A DNA stretch of 16,570 nt from positions 1-16,570 of the forward strand of contig JASHZC010000146.1 in assembly GCA_030042755.1 (NCBI GenBank), read 5' to 3'. The notes below the pieces were generated by a model, which saw only the letters and a program-made list of their open reading frames with translations, was not told the origin of the DNA and did not search any database. Source of the stretch: Vulcanimicrobiota bacterium. GTDB lineage: Bacteria; Eremiobacterota; Eremiobacteria; Baltobacterales; Baltobacteraceae. Both the position numbers and the translations under genes were made by a program. Shown one piece after another: positions 1-6,927 of this stretch (position 1 is the first letter of the stretch; each line of letters opens with the position of its first letter).

Positions 1-1
1 C

Positions 2-625
2 GTGTTCTGCAATCACGTGACGATCGTACCGGCGATGCGCGCAATACTCGACTCTCCGGACATGCGTCTCGACGGATTCGTCGGACCGGGACACGTGTCG
101 ACGATCACCGGCTGCAGGCCGTACGAATTCGTTGCGCTCGACTACGGGAAGCCGGTCGTCGTGTCGGGCTTCGAGCCTCTCGACATCTTAGAGTCGATCC
201 TGATGGTCCTGCGTCAGCTGCGCGCCGGAGAAGCGAAGGTTGAAAACCAATATAAGCGGATCGTCCCGTGGGACGGTAACCCGCCTGCGCTGCGCGCCCT
301 CGCGCAGGTTTTCGAGCTTCGTCCGTATTTCGAATGGCGCGGTTTGGGGTTCATTTCTGAATCGGCGCTGCGCATCACCGACGCATTTGCCGAATACGAC
401 GCCGAGAGGATCTTCGAAGTTCCCGGCGTGCGCGTCACCGATCCGCGTGGCGCGCAATGCGGTGAAGTACTCAAGGGCGTGCTCGCACCGCCGCAGTGCA
501 AGCTCTTCGGGACCGAATGCAATCCGGAGCACCCGGTCGGTGCGCTGATGGTCTCGAGCGAGGGTGCCTGCGCGGCGTACTACCGCTACGCGCTGCACGC
601 CGCTGCGGTCGAGGCGCCGACGTGA
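2..625 (+). CDS. hypD: HypD, [NiFe]-hydrogenase maturation protein (3' part only)
   Basis: HypD is the iron-sulfur scaffold protein that works with HypC and HypE to assemble the Fe(CN)2CO unit of [NiFe]-hydrogenases in the cytoplasm. The window opens inside the gene: 207 residues are visible of a family length near 370, so roughly the first 165 are missing. Family hallmarks are clear: GPGHVSTITG (fragment residues 28-37), VVVSGFEPLDILES, VENQYKR, EWRGLG, and a C-terminal block with four cysteines (fragment residues 153, 166, 173, 190) in the CGEVLKG...C...C...EGACAAYY arrangement, which matches the [4Fe-4S] ligands of the family. The stop codon TGA lies inside the GTGA that starts hypE, so the two are translationally coupled. 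The true start lies outside the window. Identification is secure. Confidence 0.97.
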   Translation: MFCNHVTIVPAMRAILDSPDMRLDGFVGPGHVSTITGCRPYEFVALDYGKPVVVSGFEPLDILESILMVLRQLRAGEAKVENQYKRIVPWDGNPPALRALAQVFELRPYFEWRGLGFISESALRITDAFAEYDAERIFEVPGVRVTDPRGAQCGEVLKGVLAPPQCKLFGTECNPEHPVGALMVSSEGACAAYYRYALHAAAVEAPT

Positions 626-1671
626 CCGTCGTGCAGACGGCGCGAAGCCCGTCGCGCTTCAACGACGCGTATATCGAGATGGCGCACGGCGCCGGCGGCA
701 TTGCGTCGCGCCGCTTGGTCGAGGGATTGATCGTGCCGTATCTCTCGAACCCGATCTTGCAAACCTTGACCGATTCGGCCGCGCTGAACGTCGACGGCAA
801 GCGCATTGCAACAACGGCAGACGGATTCGTCGTGCGTCCGCTGCGTTTTCCGGGCGGGTCGATCGGCGATCTTGCCGTCAACGGAACGTTGAACGATCTG
901 GCCGTGTCGGCGGCAAAGCCGCTCGCGCTGATGATGACGGTCATACTCGAAGCGGGACTGGAGGCGCGAGCGCTCGAGAACGAGATCGAGACGATGGCGA
1001 TTGCTGCGCGCAAGGCCGGCGTGTCGATCGTCGGCGGCGACACGAAGGTCGTGGAAAATGGCAAGGCCGACGGCATGTACGTGTCGACCTTTGGAATCGG
1101 CGAAATCGACGAGCGCGTTACGCTCGACGCGGCCGGCGTGCAGCCCGGCGATCGCGTGTTGATTTCAGGACCGATCGGCGCGCACGGCATCACGATCCTG
1201 CTCGCGCGCGGCGAACTTGACTTGGAGGCGAATCTGGTCTCCGATACGCGCTCGGTTTGGCCGTACGTGGAGGCGTTGATCGCTCGCTGCGCTCCTGGAT
1301 TGCGCTGGATGCGCGATCCGACGCGCGGCGGCGTCGCGACGTCGCTAAACGAGCTCGTGCGCGGCGCTTCGTTCGGCGTCGCGTTGTTCGAAGAGCGCAT
1401 TCCGATGCACCCGGCGGTTCGCGGAGCCTGCGAATTACTCGGTCTAGATCCGCTGCACATCGCGAACGAAGGTCAGTTTCTTGCCGTGGTCGCGCCGGAG
1501 TATGCGGACGCGGCGCTGAGCGCGGTGCGTTCGGTAGCTGGCGGTCGTGACGCGACGTTTATCGGTGAGGTTCGCGCCGAACCGAAGCGGCGCGTCATCG
1601 GTATCAACGGGTACGGCGGCACCCGCGTGATCGACATGCTGGTCGGGGATCCGTTACCGCGCATATGTTGA
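622..1671 (+). CDS. hypE: HypE, carbamoyl dehydratase of hydrogenase maturation
   Basis: HypE takes the carbamoyl group that HypF places on its C-terminal cysteine and dehydrates it with ATP to a thiocyanate, the source of the active-site cyanide ligands. The 349-residue protein has the typical family length. Early motifs include AHGAGG (21-26), TADGFVVRPLRFPGG (65-79) and GDLAVNGTLNDLAVS (82-96), from the AIRS/PurM-like ATPase fold. GGDTKVV follows mid-protein, and the chain ends exactly in PRIC, the obligatory C-terminal cysteine motif. I chose GTG at 622, which forms GTGA with the hypD stop and has a GAGG about 7 bases upstream. An in-frame GTG at 631 is the alternative. An open frame continues upstream to 496 inside hypD, but nothing there resembles HypE. 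The 3' end overlaps the next gene by 7 bp. Confidence 0.97.
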   Translation: MTVVQTARSPSRFNDAYIEMAHGAGGIASRRLVEGLIVPYLSNPILQTLTDSAALNVDGKRIATTADGFVVRPLRFPGGSIGDLAVNGTLNDLAVSAAKPLALMMTVILEAGLEARALENEIETMAIAARKAGVSIVGGDTKVVENGKADGMYVSTFGIGEIDERVTLDAAGVQPGDRVLISGPIGAHGITILLARGELDLEANLVSDTRSVWPYVEALIARCAPGLRWMRDPTRGGVATSLNELVRGASFGVALFEERIPMHPAVRGACELLGLDPLHIANEGQFLAVVAPEYADAALSAVRSVAGGRDATFIGEVRAEPKRRVIGINGYGGTRVIDMLVGDPLPRIC

Positions 1672-2858
1672 CGCAGAGCGGCGCGACCGTGTATCTCGCC
1701 GAGCGCATCGCTGCGTCCCTTCGCGACCGCACGCCGCTCTCTCGCGCGTTCTTCCGGACCAACGCCGCCGCTATTGCACGGATGTCGAGCGAGGTCGCAA
1801 AACGATTCGCTGAGGGCGGCTGTCTCTATGCGTTTGGCCGCGGACCCTACGCGACCGATGCGCAGCACACCGCGGTCGAATTCGTGCATCCCGTTCTCGT
1901 CGGCAAGCGCGCGCTGCCGGCGAGCGACTTGAGCCTTTCGTTCGAAACCTCGTTGCGCGCGCTACTGCGACCGTGCGATGTCGCGATTGGTTTTGGGCCG
2001 CCGGAGGGAGATTCGCTGGTTGCGGAGGCGATTGCCGGTGCCCGCGCCGCAGGCGCGTACGCGATCGCGTTTCCAGGGACGGGAAGCGACTTCACGATGG
2101 AGTCGCCGACCGGCGACGAGCACGTGCATCAGGAGATCGTGGAGATCGTTGGGCATTTGCTCTACGAAAGCGTGCAGGTGATTCTCGAACACCGTCCGCT
2201 CGAACGTAGCGCGGGCGCGTCGACGTTCTTGTATCCGTTCCTTGGCGGCCGGGAGCGACCGGCGGATGAAGTCTTGGCCGAGATTACCGAGTCGATCTTG
2301 CAAAAAGCCGCCGACGTGCAAGCTTTGCGCGAGCGCGTTGCCGATGAAGAGTCGCCGGCGATTGCCGCGGCCGTCGTAACGATCGTTGAGGCCTGCTCGC
2401 GCGGCGGACGTCTGCTGATGCTCGGGAACGGCGGGTCGGCAACCGACGCGACGGATTGGGCGCTCGATTGCGTCACCGCGCGCGAAGGTTCCACGCCGAT
2501 CCCTGCGATTTCGCTCGCAAGCGAGCCCGCGACGATTACGGCGATCGCAAACGACGTCGGCCGCGAGTTCATCTATTCACGACAACTCATCGCGCATCTG
2601 CGACGCGACGACGTGGTCGTCGCACTCTCGACGAGCGGCGGTTCGCGCAACGTCATCGATGCGCTCGAGGAAGCGCGCCGGCGCGGGAATGCCACGATCG
2701 CGCTGCTCGGATATGACGGAGGTGAGATCGCTCGCCGTGCCCTCGCCGATCACGCGATCGTCGTGCGCTGCGACTACATTCCTCGCGTGCAGGAAGCGCA
2801 GGGAGCGATCTATCACACGATGCGCCGCGCGATCGATTGGGCGCGGGATGGCGCTTGA
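1665..2858 (+). CDS. Double SIS-domain protein of the hydrogenase-maturation operon
   Basis: A 397-residue protein with two sugar-isomerase (SIS) domains in tandem, about residues 35-185 and 225-390, both related to phosphoheptose isomerase GmhA (normally one ~190-residue domain). Domain 1 carries GRGPYATDAQHTAVEF; H68 and E72 line up with GmhA metal/catalytic positions H61 and E65, and H164 lines up with catalytic H180. Its phosphate loop, however, is GFGPPEGDS instead of STSGNS. Domain 2 keeps the phosphate loops (GNGGSATD, 254-261; STSGGS, 322-327) and H384, but has Asp at the H61 and E65 positions (D264, D268). Its substrate is unknown. The surroundings point to hydrogenase assembly, not lipopolysaccharide heptose: it overlaps hypE by 7 bp and the glutaredoxin gene by 11 bp. 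Databases would probably name it GmhA; I do not trust that name. The alignment was made by eye. Confidence 0.85.
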   Translation: MLTQSGATVYLAERIAASLRDRTPLSRAFFRTNAAAIARMSSEVAKRFAEGGCLYAFGRGPYATDAQHTAVEFVHPVLVGKRALPASDLSLSFETSLRALLRPCDVAIGFGPPEGDSLVAEAIAGARAAGAYAIAFPGTGSDFTMESPTGDEHVHQEIVEIVGHLLYESVQVILEHRPLERSAGASTFLYPFLGGRERPADEVLAEITESILQKAADVQALRERVADEESPAIAAAVVTIVEACSRGGRLLMLGNGGSATDATDWALDCVTAREGSTPIPAISLASEPATITAIANDVGREFIYSRQLIAHLRRDDVVVALSTSGGSRNVIDALEEARRRGNATIALLGYDGGEIARRALADHAIVVRCDYIPRVQEAQGAIYHTMRRAIDWARDGA

Positions 2859-3081
2859 ACTCTTCGCAACGCGCACGTGCCCATACTGTGGGGAATTGCG
2901 CGAGCGTCTCGACTTGGACGGCGCCGACTACGTTGAATACGACGTCGAGTCCGACGCGGTCGCGCGCGCTCGACTGACGCGATTCGTCGGACCAAACCCG
3001 CTGGTTCCCGTTCTCGTCGAAGGAGGGCGCGTCAAGCAAATCGGCGTTTCCGGACGCGGTTGTTATGTCGGCGACAAGTAG
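2848..3081 (+). CDS. Small glutaredoxin-like protein
   Basis: A 77-residue glutaredoxin fold, a normal length for the shortest members of the family. The CPYC redox motif is at residues 11-14, just after the first strand (LELFATRT), and the cis-proline expected to pack on it is P54 in LVPVLVEGG. A further cysteine (C72) lies near the C-terminus. It probably acts as a cytoplasmic dithiol or glutathione-dependent disulfide reductase. Between the SIS gene and hypF it might reduce Hyp-protein cysteines or help supply iron-sulfur clusters; that role is inferred from position only. ATG 2848 was chosen because the fold begins immediately after it; the frame is open further upstream but only inside the SIS gene. 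It overlaps the SIS gene by 11 bp and hypF by 17 bp, so it should be translated by coupling. No strong ribosome binding site is visible. Confidence 0.87.
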   Translation: MALELFATRTCPYCGELRERLDLDGADYVEYDVESDAVARARLTRFVGPNPLVPVLVEGGRVKQIGVSGRGCYVGDK

Positions 3082-5326
3082 CGTTGCGAATCGCGGCGCG
3101 GTTCGGCTTCGCATAACCGGGGTCGTCCAGGGCGTTGGTTTTCGGCCGTTCGTTTATCGCGCGGCGCAAAGATACGACGTAACCGGCTGGGTGCTCAATG
3201 GCGAGGACGGCGTGCACGTCGTTGCCGAAGCCACGCTCGACGACCTTACGCGATTTGTCGAAGCGGTGCGTTCCGAGCCACCGTCTGCAGCGCACGTTGC
3301 GTCCTTCGAGATCGAGCAGGTGCCGATTTCTGGATTTGACCGGTTCGAGATTCGCGAGAGCACGAGCGCAGCCGTTCCAACCGTCCGCATCTCGCCCGAT
3401 CTCGCGGTGTGCGACGACTGCGTGCGCGAGATGAGCGATCCGTCCGACCGGCGTTTCGGCTATCCGTACATCAATTGCACGAATTGCGGCCCACGCTACA
3501 GCATCGTGCTCGCATTGCCGTACGACCGCCCGCGCACCGTCATGCAGGCGTGGCCGATGTGCGATGCGTGCCGCCAGGAATACGAAGATCCGCTCGACCG
3601 GCGTTTTCACGCGCAGCCGATCGCATGCCCTGCATGCGGACCGACGGTCTATCTGCGCGGCGAACAGAAGGTGATCGCGAGCGGCCGAGAGGCGATCGCA
3701 CGAACTGCGCGGCTGATTGCCGACGGTGCGATCGTTGCGATCAAGGGCATCGGGGGCTACCATCTTGCCTGCGACGCGTCAAACGCGGAGACGGTCGAAG
3801 CGCTGCGCGCTCGGAAGTATCGCAAGGAGCGCCCGTTCGCCGTGATGGCTCGCGATCTCGACACGGCTCGCGCGATTGCGACGCTTGACGATCGTTCCGA
3901 ACGTTTGTTGACGTCGGTGGCGCGGCCAATCGTACTCGCCCCGGCGAAGCGCGAGCTTGCCGGCGTCGCGCCGGACAATCGCGATCTCGGTGTGATGCTG
4001 GCCTACACGCCGCTGCACCATCTGTTGTTTGCGGCTGGCGCTCCGAGCGTGCTCGTGATGACGAGCGCAAACCGTTCGAGCGAACCGATCGCCTATTCCG
4101 ACGATGACGCACTCGCAACGCTTGCCGGAATTGCCGACGCGTTTCTGGTCGGCGAGCGGCCGATTGCGCGACGTGTCGACGACGCGATCGTGCGCGGAGT
4201 AGGCGACAATCGCGTCGTGCTGCGGCGCTCGCGCGGTTTGGCGCCGCAAGCCGTCGCCGAATTTCCCGACGGACCGCCGATTCTTGCAGTCGGAGGCGAC
4301 TTGAAGAATGCCGTGACGCTGGTTGTGGGCGGTCAGGCATTTGCCAGCCAGCACATCGGCGATCTCGATCACCTCAGCGTGGCCGAGGCGCTTGAAGCCA
4401 CGGTGCACGATCTGTGCGCGATGTACGAGGTGGAGCCACGTGACCTGCTCGTTGCGCACGACATGCACCCGGGCTACCGTTCGACCGCGTTCGCGCAATC
4501 GTTGCCCGGACGGCACGCAGCGGTGCAACACCACCGCGCGCACGTGGCGAGCGCGCTCGCCGAGCGCGGCGCATGGCATACGCCCGTGCTGGCTTTCGCG
4601 TTCGACGGAACGGGATACGGCGACGACGGAACGATCTGGGGCGGCGAAGTCTTTACGGGATCGCTGGCGCGCGGCTTCGACCGCATCGCGCATCTTCGAG
4701 CGACGCCGCTTCCCGGCGGCGATGCGGCGGCGCGATTCCCCGTGCAAGCCGCGGCGGGATTTCTCTACGATGTCGCCGGCGACGTGGACTTCGAACGGCC
4801 GCCGTTTTCGTTTCCGCAGCGGTACGCGCAAGCACGCGAGCTGGTTGCCAAAGACGTTCGCGTGTTCCAGACGACATCGGCAGGGAGGCTCTTCGATACG
4901 GTCGCTGCGCTCGTTGGGTTCACGCGCCAACAGACGTTTGAAGGCCAAGCGGCGATGTGGCTCGAGCATCTTGCATACGCGGGCGATGACGCTCTTCCGT
5001 ACGAGATTCCGATCGAGCGCGGCGAACTCGATGTTCGTCCTATGCTGGAGCGCATCGTCACCGATCGTTTATCCGGGCGCTCGCCGGCTCACATTGCGCG
5101 CGCGTTCCATCTCGGGTTGATCGCCGCGATCGTTGAGATCGCAAATGACGCCGCATCGCCGCGCGTGGTCGTCAGCGGCGGCGTCTTTCAGAATCAATTG
5201 CTCGTCGAGTTACTGCGCAACGCGCTCGGCGAGCGCTTGTGGTTGAACGAGAACGTTCCTCCGAATGACGGCGGGCTCAGCCTCGGCCAGGCGGCCGCGG
5301 CGTTCGCCGCAGAAAGGCTCGTATGA
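3065..5326 (+). CDS. hypF: HypF, carbamoyltransferase of hydrogenase maturation
   Basis: HypF converts carbamoyl phosphate and ATP to carbamoyl-AMP and transfers the carbamoyl group to the C-terminal cysteine of HypE, the first step of cyanide ligand synthesis. At 753 residues it is full length. Domains in order: acylphosphatase (about 12-98, with GVVQGVGFRPFVYRAA); two four-cysteine zinc fingers (C116, C119, C138, C141 and C166, C169, C188, C191); a YrdC-like domain (about 200-390, with KGIGGYHLACDA at 227-238); and a Kae1-like carbamoyltransferase domain (about 405-750) with HHRAH at 489-493, FAFDGTGYGDDG at 511-522 and VVSGGVFQN near the end. All catalytic modules look intact. ATG 3065 lies 17 bp inside the glutaredoxin gene. 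The 3' end overlaps the His-rich gene by ATGA. Confidence 0.98.
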   Translation: MSATSSVANRGAVRLRITGVVQGVGFRPFVYRAAQRYDVTGWVLNGEDGVHVVAEATLDDLTRFVEAVRSEPPSAAHVASFEIEQVPISGFDRFEIRESTSAAVPTVRISPDLAVCDDCVREMSDPSDRRFGYPYINCTNCGPRYSIVLALPYDRPRTVMQAWPMCDACRQEYEDPLDRRFHAQPIACPACGPTVYLRGEQKVIASGREAIARTARLIADGAIVAIKGIGGYHLACDASNAETVEALRARKYRKERPFAVMARDLDTARAIATLDDRSERLLTSVARPIVLAPAKRELAGVAPDNRDLGVMLAYTPLHHLLFAAGAPSVLVMTSANRSSEPIAYSDDDALATLAGIADAFLVGERPIARRVDDAIVRGVGDNRVVLRRSRGLAPQAVAEFPDGPPILAVGGDLKNAVTLVVGGQAFASQHIGDLDHLSVAEALEATVHDLCAMYEVEPRDLLVAHDMHPGYRSTAFAQSLPGRHAAVQHHRAHVASALAERGAWHTPVLAFAFDGTGYGDDGTIWGGEVFTGSLARGFDRIAHLRATPLPGGDAAARFPVQAAAGFLYDVAGDVDFERPPFSFPQRYAQARELVAKDVRVFQTTSAGRLFDTVAALVGFTRQQTFEGQAAMWLEHLAYAGDDALPYEIPIERGELDVRPMLERIVTDRLSGRSPAHIARAFHLGLIAAIVEIANDAASPRVVVSGGVFQNQLLVELLRNALGERLWLNENVPPNDGGLSLGQAAAAFAAERLV

Positions 5327-5499
5327 GTACGCAGCATCCTCACGTGCACGAGCACGAACACGCCGACGGCACGCGCCACACGCACGAGCACGGCCACGTC
5401 GATCACGATCACGATCACGATCACAAACAGGATCGCGAACACGAACACGAACGTGATGACGAGGTCGCGGATGACGGCGACGACGAGGTCACGTCCTAG
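5323..5499 (+). CDS. Histidine-rich acidic small protein, likely nickel-binding
   Basis: A 58-residue protein that starts at the ATGA shared with the hypF stop and ends at TAG 5497-5499. It has 15 histidines (positions 5-13 on every second residue, then 19, 21, 23, 25, 28, 30, 32, 34, 40, 42). There is no cysteine, no membrane segment and no signal peptide. Its last third is acidic (about residues 43-55). The alternating His-Asp/Glu pattern resembles the metal-binding tails of HypB and SlyD, which hold nickel for hydrogenase assembly, here as a free-standing peptide. Nickel storage or delivery is inferred from composition, from its place in a hyp operon, and from the nickel permease gene nearby. 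No hypB is visible in the window to supply a His-rich region. Zinc binding is possible. That it is a real gene is supported by the stop/start overlaps at both ends. Confidence 0.75.
   Translation: MSTQHPHVHEHEHADGTRHTHEHGHVDHDHDHDHKQDREHEHERDDEVADDGDDEVTS
5401..5424 (+). repeat. In-frame hexamer tandem repeat, GATCAC x4
   Basis: Four perfect copies of GATCAC encode four Asp-His pairs (residues 27-34 of the His-rich protein). A second, GAACAC-type array lies at about 5437-5452. Because the unit is six bases, gain or loss of a copy stays in frame and changes the number of metal ligands by one histidine. Confidence 0.9.
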
Positions 5500-5867
5500 T
5501 GGCGCGCACGCGCGGATCCGGAACCATGGGACCGACGCGCTCGGTACGCTTGCCGCGCGCGCTGGACGAGTGGTTCGCGGAGCGGCTCGACCGGCATCGC
5601 GAGCGCTCGTCGAGTGAAATCCTGGTACAACTGGTGCACGGGGGACTGCGCTTGCGCGAAGGATACATGGCGATCCACCGGCGAGCGCTCGAGTACCTCA
5701 TCGCATCGGGAAACGGGGCGGCATATGCGGCGTACGTTCAGTGCTTGACCGATACGTTTAGCGCCGAATACGTCGCGCATCTCGAGCGTTGGCTCGAGAG
5801 CGAAAACGTTACCGGCCCCGATCAGTTGACGGCGCTTGCCGGAACCGCAACCTCAATGTCGTCGTAG
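5499..5867 (+). CDS. Ribbon-helix-helix domain protein, candidate nickel/hydrogenase regulator
   Basis: A 122-residue protein with an N-terminal ribbon-helix-helix (CopG/Arc-type) DNA-binding motif: strand TRSVRLP (13-19), first helix about 20-33, turn RSSSE, second helix about 38-54. The rest (55-122) is a helical region I do not recognise. NikR also begins with such a motif, but the ACT-like nickel-binding half of NikR and its His/Cys ligands are not seen here, so I do not call it NikR. The start is probably GTG 5499, whose G is the last base of the preceding stop and which has GAGG 10 bases upstream. ATG 5526 (113 residues) is the alternative and keeps the whole DNA-binding motif. The last 46 bp overlap the 3' end of the nickel permease gene on the other strand. 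Regulation of nickel genes is inferred from position only. Confidence 0.75.
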   Translation: MARTRGSGTMGPTRSVRLPRALDEWFAERLDRHRERSSSEILVQLVHGGLRLREGYMAIHRRALEYLIASGNGAAYAAYVQCLTDTFSAEYVAHLERWLESENVTGPDQLTALAGTATSMSS

Positions 5868-6856
5868 CCACGCCAACGGTAGATCAGGACTGACCCGAGC
5901 CAGCTGAGCGCAAACACCCCGACGATCGCGATGCCCAGAGTGCCGAAGTTACCGTTGAGCGCGACTGAACCGCCCCACACGCCCCCGGATAGGTGCAGCT
6001 CGCTGCCCACGATGCCGAATACTTCGATCGCGCCGACGAGTAGGGCAACGGCGACGGAAACCAGCGTGATCGTCATATTGTAGAAGAGCTTGCGCACGGG
6101 GCGCACGTAGGCCCAGCCGTACGCACCTAACATGAGAATGCAATCCGTCGTGTCGACCAGTGACATGCCGACGGTGAACAGCAGCGGAAAGATCAGGATG
6201 TCGTAGACGGGCAGACCGTTGCCGCCCTGAATGGCGGCGATACCGAGTACGCCGACTTCCGTCGCCGTGTCAAAGCCGAGCCCGAAGAGCACGCCGATCG
6301 GGTACATGTGCCAGCTCTGGCTGACGAGTTTCATGAGCGGTCGCAGGATGCGTGCGAGCGGTCCGCGCTCCGTGAGCTGCGCGTTTACGCGCTCCTCGTC
6401 GTAGCCTTCGCCCGCGCACACGCGGCGGAACGCATCGTAGACGCCCAGGAAAACGACGATGTTCAGCGCGGCGATACCGAAGAGAAAGACGGCCGAGACG
6501 ACGGTTCCGATCAGGCCGCCGGCGTTCTGCAAACCGGGCGTGTTGGCGCGCACGAAATTCGCGCCGATGGCGATTGCAATCGTGAGCGCGATGACGATGG
6601 TCGAGTGTCCGAGCGAAAAGAAGAAACCGACGCCAACGGGACGTTTGCCGTCCTGCATGAGCTTACGCGTTACGTTATCGATCGCGGAGATATGATCGGC
6701 GTCGACCGCATGACGCAAGCCAAAGCCGTACGCGATCAGCGCAGTGCCGAGTAGCAACGGCCGGGTTGCGAACGCGGCCAGAGCCAGCGCCCATGCGCCG
6801 ATCGTTGCCGCACCAAGGAGTACGTACATCGCCACGATTTTCCGGCGCGTTTCCAT
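5822..6856 (-). CDS. hoxN: HoxN-type nickel/cobalt permease (NiCoT family)
   Basis: A secondary transporter in the cytoplasmic membrane that takes up Ni2+ (sometimes Co2+) with high affinity for hydrogenase. The 344-residue protein has about eight hydrophobic segments and all family signatures: RHAVDADHI (48-56, the metal-selective helix II motif), FFSLGHST (79-86), LGFDTATE (193-200) and GMSLVDTTD (230-238). The sequence around RHAVDADHISAIDNVTRKLM is strikingly like HoxN of Cupriavidus. I chose ATG 6856, which gives a HoxN-like cationic N-terminus (METRRK) before the first helix. A frame open to TTG 6913 would add 19 residues without resemblance. There is no good ribosome binding site before either. 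It is the last gene of the cbbR-to-fba strand, 71 bp after fba, so carbon-fixation genes and nickel uptake may share a transcript. Confidence 0.95.
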   Translation of the reverse strand: METRRKIVAMYVLLGAATIGAWALALAAFATRPLLLGTALIAYGFGLRHAVDADHISAIDNVTRKLMQDGKRPVGVGFFFSLGHSTIVIALTIAIAIGANFVRANTPGLQNAGGLIGTVVSAVFLFGIAALNIVVFLGVYDAFRRVCAGEGYDEERVNAQLTERGPLARILRPLMKLVSQSWHMYPIGVLFGLGFDTATEVGVLGIAAIQGGNGLPVYDILIFPLLFTVGMSLVDTTDCILMLGAYGWAYVRPVRKLFYNMTITLVSVAVALLVGAIEVFGIVGSELHLSGGVWGGSVALNGNFGTLGIAIVGVFALSWLGSVLIYRWRGYDDIEVAVPASAVN

Positions 6857-6927
6857 ATGCGGCTGTTGGACGGCGCGCAGCGAAATAACTTCCGCCGCGC
6901 AATTTGAATACAATGTCTACACGAATG
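6857..6927 (-). other. 71-bp gap before the nickel permease with an AT-rich patch
   Basis: This is the only sizeable gap between prk and the end of the minus-strand gene row. It contains an AT-rich stretch (about 6881-6919) in otherwise GC-rich surroundings. On the minus strand a TAGACA (one mismatch to the -35 consensus) lies next to a TTGTATTCAAAT patch, but the spacing does not make a convincing promoter. It could hold a separate promoter or operator for the permease gene. Nothing firmer is visible. Confidence 0.3.

Noticed and set aside
471..1460. Minus-strand open frame (329 codons) opposite hypE
   Set aside because: Low-complexity Ser/Pro/Arg sequence without motifs, opposite an intact HypE ending in PRIC.
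1665..2858. Naming the double-SIS protein phosphoheptose isomerase (gmhA)
   Set aside because: Twice the GmhA length, with altered active-site residues in each half, and in a hyp operon, not a lipopolysaccharide locus.
3779..4969. Long minus-strand open frame (396 codons) across hypF
   Set aside because: It is arginine-rich, matches no family, and lies opposite a complete HypF with all motifs; it is a GC-driven shadow frame.
5401..5452. Short tandem repeats as a possible CRISPR array
   Set aside because: The unit is 6 bp, in frame, without spacers; it encodes the Asp-His run of the His-rich protein.
5499..5867. Calling the RHH protein NikR
   Set aside because: The ACT-like nickel-binding half and its His/Cys ligands are not seen.
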